Assembly (NCBI RefSeq): GCF_029870595.1
Contig: NZ_JAPDIR010000017.1
Span: forward strand, 1-64,000
DNA length: 64,000 bases
Origin: Sphingomonas sp. CBMAI 2297
Lineage (GTDB): Bacteria; Pseudomonadota; Alphaproteobacteria; Sphingomonadales; Sphingomonadaceae
Reading direction: 5' to 3'
Part shown: positions 58,859 through 64,000 of the stretch, one piece after another
Layout of the letters: each line of letters begins with the position of its first letter
How positions within the stretch are numbered: position 1 is the stretch's first letter
The notes under the pieces: generated by a model
Databases searched by the model: none
What the model was told of the DNA's origin: nothing
The model's input: only the letters and a program-made list of their open reading frames with translations
Position numbers and translations under genes: made by a program

Positions 58859-60115
58859 ATGCCGACAGAGCCCGCCCTGTTCAGACCGGAAGTTTCCGAG
58901 CATCGCCGCCAGGGACTGCAAGGCGAAGTCATCCTCAACCAATCGGTTTCGGTCTCGCTCCTGGCGACAACCATGGTTGCGATCGCAGCCGCCGCGATCG
59001 CCTGGGTGACGCTCGGCTCCTATGCCCGCACCGAAACCGTGCGCGGGATATTGGTTACCGAGAGCCCCTCCGCCAAGGTCGCCGCGCCGGCCCCGGGCAT
59101 TGTCGCCGAGCTCGCGGTGCGGGAAGGCACCGTGGTTCGCAAGGGCGACCGACTGGCGGTGATCGCCCTGGACCGGCATGCGGCCGCGGGCGGCGCCGTC
59201 ATGGCGGATGGCATAGCCAGCCTGGACATCCGCCAGTCCCTTGCACGCGAGCAGATCGCCCTCAACGCCCGCCGCGGAGCCGCGGACCGCGAGCGGCTCG
59301 CGGCGGCGATGTCCACGGCGTCGCTGCAGGCGCGCGACATCGAGGGCCAGATCCAGCTGCAGGAGGAAGTGGTCCGATCGAACCAGTCGATGTTCGACCA
59401 GATCGCCAAGGTCGTCGAGCGCGGCTTCGTCAGCAAGGTGGAGATGGAGCGCCGCCGCCAGAATCTCATCGTCTCGCAGCAGAACCTGGCCGGCCTTCGA
59501 CAGCAGCTGGCCCAGAAACGGGCCGACGCGGGTACGGCGCGCACCCAGCTTGCGGGCATCGCGGCGGATTCCGCGCGGGGAGAATCGGAAATCCGCGCAG
59601 CGCTCCAGTCCCTGTCGCAACAGCGCGCGCAGATGGAAGGCGAGCGCGCCTATGTCATCACGGCGCCGATCAGCGGCAGAGTAACCGCCATCCAGGCCGG
59701 AGTTGGGAAACTGGCCCCCGCCCAGGCGCCATTGCTGACCATCATACCCACCGACACGGCGCTCAAGGCGGAACTCTTCGCCCCGACGCGCGCCATCGGC
59801 TTCGTGCACGCCGGCCAGGAAACGCGCATCCTCTACGATGCCTTTCCCTATCAGCGGTTCGGATCCTTTGCCGGCAAGATCCAGGCAATCTCGCGGATCG
59901 TAATCGATCCCCGGGAAGTCGACCTGCCGGTCAAGCTCGAGGAACCCGTCTATCGCGTCACCGTCGGATTGGATCGCCAGGCCATCAATGCCTTTGGCGA
60001 GAACATCCCCCTCCAGCCGGGCATGGCCCTGGAGGCGACCATCATCCTCGAGCGCCAGAGCTTCCTCGACTGGCTGCTCAAGCCGCTCCACGCCATTTCG
60101 CGCAGGACCGCATGA
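58859..60115 (+). CDS. HlyD-family adaptor of a type I/C39 exporter
   Basis: A 418-residue membrane-fusion protein with one TM helix near residues 36-58 (SLLATTMVAIAAAAIAWVTL). It has a first lipoyl half (VREGTVVRKGDRLAVIAL), a long coiled-coil hairpin at about 125-240, and the second half (VITAPISGRVTAIQAGVGK) with beta-barrel end (LPVKLEEPVYRVTVGLDR). The form matches adaptors that work with bacteriocin-type exporters. It overlaps the C39 ABC transporter gene by 4 bp. An in-frame GTG at 58838 could be the start instead of the ATG at 58859. An outer-membrane TolC partner is not encoded here. Confidence 0.9.
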   Translation: MPTEPALFRPEVSEHRRQGLQGEVILNQSVSVSLLATTMVAIAAAAIAWVTLGSYARTETVRGILVTESPSAKVAAPAPGIVAELAVREGTVVRKGDRLAVIALDRHAAAGGAVMADGIASLDIRQSLAREQIALNARRGAADRERLAAAMSTASLQARDIEGQIQLQEEVVRSNQSMFDQIAKVVERGFVSKVEMERRRQNLIVSQQNLAGLRQQLAQKRADAGTARTQLAGIAADSARGESEIRAALQSLSQQRAQMEGERAYVITAPISGRVTAIQAGVGKLAPAQAPLLTIIPTDTALKAELFAPTRAIGFVHAGQETRILYDAFPYQRFGSFAGKIQAISRIVIDPREVDLPVKLEEPVYRVTVGLDRQAINAFGENIPLQPGMALEATIILERQSFLDWLLKPLHAISRRTA

Positions 60116-62259
60116 GCATCGAGCTGCTGCAACTGGGCGGCGCGCGGCGCACGCCCCTGATCGCGCAAAGCGAGGCCAGCGAGTGCGCGCTTGCCTGCCT
60201 GGCGATGATCGCCGGCCATCATGGTTTCAAGACCGACCTCATCGAGCTCCGCCAGCGCTTCGCGCTATCGCTGAAGGGGGCTACCCTCAAGCAGCTCATG
60301 CTCGTCGCGGAAGCCATCGGCTTCAACGCCCGGCCGCTCCGCGGCGAGATCGAGGAACTGGGGCAGCTGAAGCTCCCGGCGATACTCCACTGGAACCTGA
60401 ACCATTTCGTGGTCCTCACCCGCATCAGCGACGGCGTCGGCGGGCGGCGATACCATGTCCATGACCCGGCCCGCGGCGCATTGACGCTTGGCCGCGAGGA
60501 GATGTCGCGCAGCTTCACCGGCGTCGCCATCGAACTGCTCCAGGCCGAGTCCTTCAAGCCGAAGCAGAGCGCCCCGCCCCTGCGGATCGGACAGCTCTGG
60601 TCCTCGATGACCGGCTTCTGGCAGGCGATGCGCAACGTGATCCTGTTGTCGCTCGTGCTTCAGCTCGCCGTGCTCGCCAGCCCGTTCTTCCTGCAGGTAT
60701 CGATCGACACGGTCTTTCCCGCTTCCGATCGCGATCTGCTCGGCGTGCTCGCGCTCGGCTTCGCGGGCGTCGCCATCGTCAGCTTCCTCGCGAGCTGGCT
60801 TCGCGCGGTCATTCTGGTCAATCTCGGCAACGCCCTGTCCTATCAGGTCGTGATCAATCTCTTCCGCCACCTGATGCGGCTGCCGCTGCCCTGGTTCGAG
60901 AAGCGCCATGTCGGCGATGTCATCCAGCGCTTCAGCTCGACCGCGCCGATCACCAGCCTGCTGAGCCAGGGCCTGATCGCGGGCCTGGTCGACGGCGTGA
61001 TGGGCCTGCTGACGCTGATCCTGATGTTCGTGTATTCGCCCATCCTCGGCGCCATCGCGATCGTGGCGCTCGGCCTCTATGTCGTGGTCCGGCTGCTGTT
61101 CCTGAAAGCGATGCAGCTGCGCAACATCGACGCCATCTCGACTGCCGCGCGCGAGAACAGCGTCTTCATCGAGTCCGTGCGCGGCATCGCCGCGATCAAG
61201 GCATTCGGCCGCGAGGGCGAGCGCCAGCGCCTCTGGCAGCAGAGCAAGGCGGACGCGGTCAACGCGCAGATCCGGCTCGGCCGCCTGACCGCCGGGTTCG
61301 ACGCGATCGGCAAGCTGGTCCTCGACCTCGAGGGCGTGCTCTTCGTCCTCGTCGCGATCACGCTCGCCCTGGACGCGAAGCTGACGCTCGGCATGATCTT
61401 CGCGTTCAGCGCCTATAAGCAGCAGTTCCTCGGCGCCGGCATGCGCCTGGTCGAGCAGGGGCTGAACCTCAAGATCGTCCAGGTCCACCTTGCCCGCATC
61501 GCCGACATCGCCCTGACGCCGAAGGAGGATGACCGGATCGGCGATGCCCCCGATTTCTCGCGGCCGATCGCGGCGCATAATATCTGGTACCGATACGGCA
61601 TGGGCGAGCCGGACGTGCTGAAAGGCGCTTCGATCCAGATCGATCCGGGCGAGATGATCGCCATTGTCGGCCCGTCGGGCGGCGGCAAGACCACCTTGAT
61701 GAAGATCCTGATGGGCCTGTTCGACGCCAATCATGGCACCATCCAGGTCGGCGGGCGGTCCATCACGACGTTCGGCAAGCAGGCCTATCGCCAGAGCATC
61801 GGTTCCGTCGCCCAGGACGACGCGCTCTATGCCGGCTCGCTCGCGCAGAACATCGCCTTCTTCGACAATGATATCGACATGGAGCGGGTGGAGGACGCCG
61901 CGCGGCGCGCCTGCATCCATGACGACATCAAGCGAATGCCGCTGGGCTACGACACGCTGGTGGGCGACATGGGATCGGTGTTGTCGGGCGGGCAGAAGCA
62001 GCGGGTCCTGCTGGCGCGCGCGCTCTATGGGCAGCCGAAGATATTGTTCATCGACGAGGGCACGGCGCATCTCGATCCGGAGACGGAGGCGAAGGTGCTG
62101 GCCTCGCTTTCCGCGCTCAACATCACGCGGGTGATGATCGCGCACCGGACCCAATCGATCGCGGCGGCGCATCGTGTCTACATGGTGGCCGATGGCAGGG
62201 TTCTGCTCATGGCCGGCGACGGTGAGCAACCTGCGCTGCAAGCCGTTGCGGGCGAGTGA
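60112..62259 (+). CDS. C39 peptidase-containing ABC exporter for double-glycine-leader proteins
   Basis: A 715-residue half-transporter with three parts. The C39 peptidase (residues 10-140) has the catalytic Cys in QSEASECALACLAMIAG, the His in WNLNHFVVLTRI and the Asp in HVHDPARG, so it should cut after GG leaders. The ABC membrane domain (about 165-450) has six TM helices. The nucleotide-binding domain has VGPSGGGKTTLMKIL, signature LSGGQKQRVLLARAL, and Walker B ILFIDEGTAHLD. The two neighbours with GG leaders (56791-55937 and 62465-63004) are its obvious cargo. The start overlaps the adaptor stop; the cargo gene lies 205 bp downstream. Confidence 0.95.
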   Translation: MSIELLQLGGARRTPLIAQSEASECALACLAMIAGHHGFKTDLIELRQRFALSLKGATLKQLMLVAEAIGFNARPLRGEIEELGQLKLPAILHWNLNHFVVLTRISDGVGGRRYHVHDPARGALTLGREEMSRSFTGVAIELLQAESFKPKQSAPPLRIGQLWSSMTGFWQAMRNVILLSLVLQLAVLASPFFLQVSIDTVFPASDRDLLGVLALGFAGVAIVSFLASWLRAVILVNLGNALSYQVVINLFRHLMRLPLPWFEKRHVGDVIQRFSSTAPITSLLSQGLIAGLVDGVMGLLTLILMFVYSPILGAIAIVALGLYVVVRLLFLKAMQLRNIDAISTAARENSVFIESVRGIAAIKAFGREGERQRLWQQSKADAVNAQIRLGRLTAGFDAIGKLVLDLEGVLFVLVAITLALDAKLTLGMIFAFSAYKQQFLGAGMRLVEQGLNLKIVQVHLARIADIALTPKEDDRIGDAPDFSRPIAAHNIWYRYGMGEPDVLKGASIQIDPGEMIAIVGPSGGGKTTLMKILMGLFDANHGTIQVGGRSITTFGKQAYRQSIGSVAQDDALYAGSLAQNIAFFDNDIDMERVEDAARRACIHDDIKRMPLGYDTLVGDMGSVLSGGQKQRVLLARALYGQPKILFIDEGTAHLDPETEAKVLASLSALNITRVMIAHRTQSIAAAHRVYMVADGRVLLMAGDGEQPALQAVAGE

Positions 62260-62464
62260 CGCTGAAGCAAAGAACCAATAGCCAAATCCTTATGGAATAA
62301 TCTACTGCGATAAATTGCATTTAAATAGCAATCTAAGCCACGCTCATACTGGCGAGTCATAAATATTGAATAATGATTCTATCAAAGTAATGTTCAAGAA
62401 ACATTCCTAATTACTATATCAATAACACGAATCTCCTCGTGCATAAATCATAGGACACTCACCA
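62260..62464. promoter_or_regulatory. AT-rich gap before the second GG-leader gene
   Basis: These 205 bp are strongly AT-rich compared with the transporter gene. They include a small hairpin CACGA-ATCTCC-TCGTG at 62426-62441 and an ATTGC/GCAAT dyad around a TTTAAA core near 62316-62334. AGGA at 62452-62455 is the likely ribosome site for the ATG at 62465. The composition suggests a separate promoter for the effector gene. Confidence 0.4.
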
Positions 62465-63004
62465 ATGCGGATGCTTACCAGCCATGAGATCGAGCTGATC
62501 GCCGGAGGATGGGGTTCATCCCAGGACATATTCGGTTTCTATAAGGAAGACGGCTCTTCCAAAGATTATGGCCGCATCACCGTTACGGCACCCATTCCCG
62601 GCGGGCATGCCGGCCCCGATACGGGGAATTACTATCCGGGCGATCCGGCGGATCTTCGTGCCGGCGGCGGGAGGGACATCAGTCAAATTCTGGAGCTCGG
62701 AGCAGAAAACGCAAGATGGCTGATCGACAAGGCGCTGGAAGCCAAGAAGGACTGGCACGCACGCGAAGCGGCAGTGGACGCTTCATTCGATAAGCAGAAG
62801 ATTGCGATCACCATAGATCACAAGGCGAGCAATTTCAACAAGGCCCTCGGCTTTGATCACGATTGGATCATCTGGAAGACACATGATGGCAGGATATTCG
62901 CAGATACCAACGGAAACCGCGCAGCAGATACAGAGTTTTTCAAAGACAATCAGGGGCACTGGTGGGTTACCGATGGTCAAGTAGACTACAGACTCTCCTC
63001 ATAG
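62465..63004 (+). CDS. Double-glycine-leader secreted protein, unknown C-terminal domain (putative effector)
   Basis: A 179-residue protein beginning MRMLTSHEIELIAGG, nearly the same 15-residue leader as the JAB-like protein (identical at M1, R2, L4, S6, E8, L11, A13, G14, G15). Processing after GG15 leaves 164 residues. The body starts with a Gly/Asp-rich segment (GRITVTAPIPGGHAGPD), then an amphipathic helix (ENARWLIDKALEAKKDW), then a compact end (ITIDHKASNFNKALGFDHDW, WVTDGQVDYRL). No known domain is recognised. It is the nearest gene after the C39 exporter and very probably its substrate; a toxin role is inferred from context. Confidence 0.8.
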   Translation: MRMLTSHEIELIAGGWGSSQDIFGFYKEDGSSKDYGRITVTAPIPGGHAGPDTGNYYPGDPADLRAGGGRDISQILELGAENARWLIDKALEAKKDWHAREAAVDASFDKQKIAITIDHKASNFNKALGFDHDWIIWKTHDGRIFADTNGNRAADTEFFKDNQGHWWVTDGQVDYRLSS

Positions 63005-63021
63005 TACTCCATGGCGACCCA

Positions 63022-64000
63022 ATGATATTCTTCACATTAGCTTCCTTGGTGTCTTTCTACTCAGGCACGCATCAGGAGAGCGCTCCACAATCCGATTATA
63101 TGACGCTCACCGGAAAGACCTTGGGCACCTATCCCGGCGGTGTGAAGAATCTCTGCGATATGGACGCTGTCGGCTTATCGCCGACAGCGTCTTATCTTGT
63201 GTTCAGTCGGGCAGAGTTCAGCGCAACGACGCTTGTCCCAAACTCGCAGCGACTCGTCATTGCAAGCACGCCCTGCATTGCGGCGCACGGCATGACGGAT
63301 GGTTGCATGACAACAATCGAAGGGCTGCGACCGCCTCGCCCGGTCTCCTGGGGGCTCGGCGACGAAAGCCTGGTTCTTGCCGAAAATCTGGAGAATCTCG
63401 TCGAGCTACGCGTCGCCCGCAACGCCAACCCGCTGTGGATGCCCTTCATGCGCCGTGTCCCAATGGGAAAGGCCCTGGGCGCCGTGCTGAGCGGCTTCGA
63501 TCCCGCGACGCCGCTCCTTCGCGATCCTGCGCTGCTGGAGGCGGCCAGACGGGCCGCAGGCAGGACGATCTGGGACAAGGCAACGCCCGAGACGACGATA
63601 CAACTGCTTGTCGACGGAAGACATTTCGCATCGATCCGTCACGACAATCCGACATTGGGCGGCATGGTCCGGATCGATGGAGAAACGGCGGCGCTCCCGA
63701 TGCCGGCACCATTCCTCAAATTCGGCGCCTTCTCCCACGGCCCGGGCGGCACGTGGCACGTGTCGGGCCTGGGCGTCCAGTTCATGCGACACGGAAAGGC
63801 ATGGCGCGCAGTCGACATGCCGCTCTTCTCCAGGGCGTTGATCTCGAGCCGGTCCGGGCAACTGCTCGGCTCCTATGCGCTACGAAATGTTCGATTCTCC
63901 GTCGGCGGCGACAAATCTCGCCGGGCGCAATCCGCGATCATGCAACTGCTGCGGGATCGGCCTAGCGCAATGCTGTGGCGCTTGTCCGCCGACGAGCGCG
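63022..64000 (+). CDS. Large exported or membrane-anchored protein, 5' part, cut by window end
   Basis: A frame open from ATG 63022 to the last base (326 codons, no stop), 17 bp after the GG-leader gene. The N-terminus MIFFTLASLVSFYSG could be a signal or anchor. Following segments such as VGLSPTASYLVFSRAEFSA recall the first blade of S9 peptidase beta-propellers, including lasso-peptide isopeptidases, but the match by eye is weak. It includes a helical stretch DPALLEAARRAAGRTIWD. I do not assign a function. Its position mirrors the exported protein behind the other GG-leader gene, but it is much larger, so it may be an accessory rather than an immunity protein. Confidence 0.7.
   Translation, partial: MIFFTLASLVSFYSGTHQESAPQSDYMTLTGKTLGTYPGGVKNLCDMDAVGLSPTASYLVFSRAEFSATTLVPNSQRLVIASTPCIAAHGMTDGCMTTIEGLRPPRPVSWGLGDESLVLAENLENLVELRVARNANPLWMPFMRRVPMGKALGAVLSGFDPATPLLRDPALLEAARRAAGRTIWDKATPETTIQLLVDGRHFASIRHDNPTLGGMVRIDGETAALPMPAPFLKFGAFSHGPGGTWHVSGLGVQFMRHGKAWRAVDMPLFSRALISSRSGQLLGSYALRNVRFSVGGDKSRRAQSAIMQLLRDRPSAMLWRLSADER

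Noticed and set aside
63303..63965. 220-codon plus-strand ORF and opposite minus-strand ORFs near the window end
   Set aside because: They are shadows of the open frame starting at 63022, which runs to base 64000 with natural composition.
1..64000. tRNA, rRNA, insertion sequences or prophage genes
   Set aside because: Read-through found no cloverleaf with flanking CCA, no rRNA segment, no transposase or integrase motif.

Overview
The window reads as a piece of a high-GC alphaproteobacterial chromosome, most likely a sphingomonad (Sphingomonadales). The reasons are the TonB-dependent receptors of the Xanthomonas/Caulobacter/sphingomonad type, the use of Tat and Sec export for glycosidases, the non-phosphorylative L-fucose route, and the dense ATGA-coupled operons. 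No rRNA, tRNA, CRISPR array, transposase or phage gene was seen. The taxonomic call is an inference from gene content, not from a marker gene.

Layout: 1-4756 is the 3' part of an RND efflux operon (outer-membrane factor, lipoprotein adaptor, pump). 4838-6079 is a saccharopine-dehydrogenase-like oxidoreductase. 6087-22933 (minus strand) is a glycan-utilisation operon: TonB receptor, then GH20, GH2 beta-mannosidase, GH3, GH125, GH92, GH29 and a CutC-family protein. The first five glycosidase genes are joined by ATGA stop/start overlaps, and a hairpin terminator separates the receptor from the enzymes. Divergently, 23198-33419 holds a GntR/HutC regulator, an isomerising GlcN-6-P deaminase (SIS), NagA, a GH2 beta-galactosidase-like enzyme, an EIIA-HPr-EI fusion and an EIIBC. 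Together these could strip an N-glycan stepwise (galactose, GlcNAc, xylose, fucose, mannose) and take up the GlcNAc by PTS.

33500-42315 is an L-fucose catabolic region: IclR regulator, fuconate dehydratase, lactate dehydrogenase, fucose permease, mutarotase, fucose dehydrogenase, fuconolactonase, 2-keto-3-deoxyfuconate dehydrogenase and diketo-deoxyfuconate hydrolase. It gives a complete route from fucose, released by the GH29 next door, to pyruvate and lactate. 42389-46000 holds a DMT transporter with a divergent MocR regulator, and a LuxR-type regulator. 46035-46302 is a gene-free stretch with a palindromic repeat and a low-complexity tract. 46339-52723 is a two-TetR-domain regulator, an MFS transporter, a TonB receptor and a secreted Ca2+-type phosphoinositide phospholipase C. 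52803-55389 holds a CGNR zinc-finger protein, a membrane protein with an extracytoplasmic domain, and a small secreted protein.

The most unusual part is 55477-64000. A HlyD-type adaptor and a C39-peptidase ABC exporter are flanked by two proteins that begin with nearly the same 15-residue double-glycine leader but carry unrelated bodies. One of these is glycine-rich with a JAB/DUF4329-like HNHP motif and is followed by a small exported, two-cysteine protein. Nearby are an intact Fic protein, another small exported protein, a 118-bp near-identical fragment of the fic 3' end, and a pair of related hairpin repeats. This looks like a polymorphic secreted-effector/immunity island diversified by cassette exchange. 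The leader and transporter pairing is visible in the sequence; the toxin and immunity roles are inferred.
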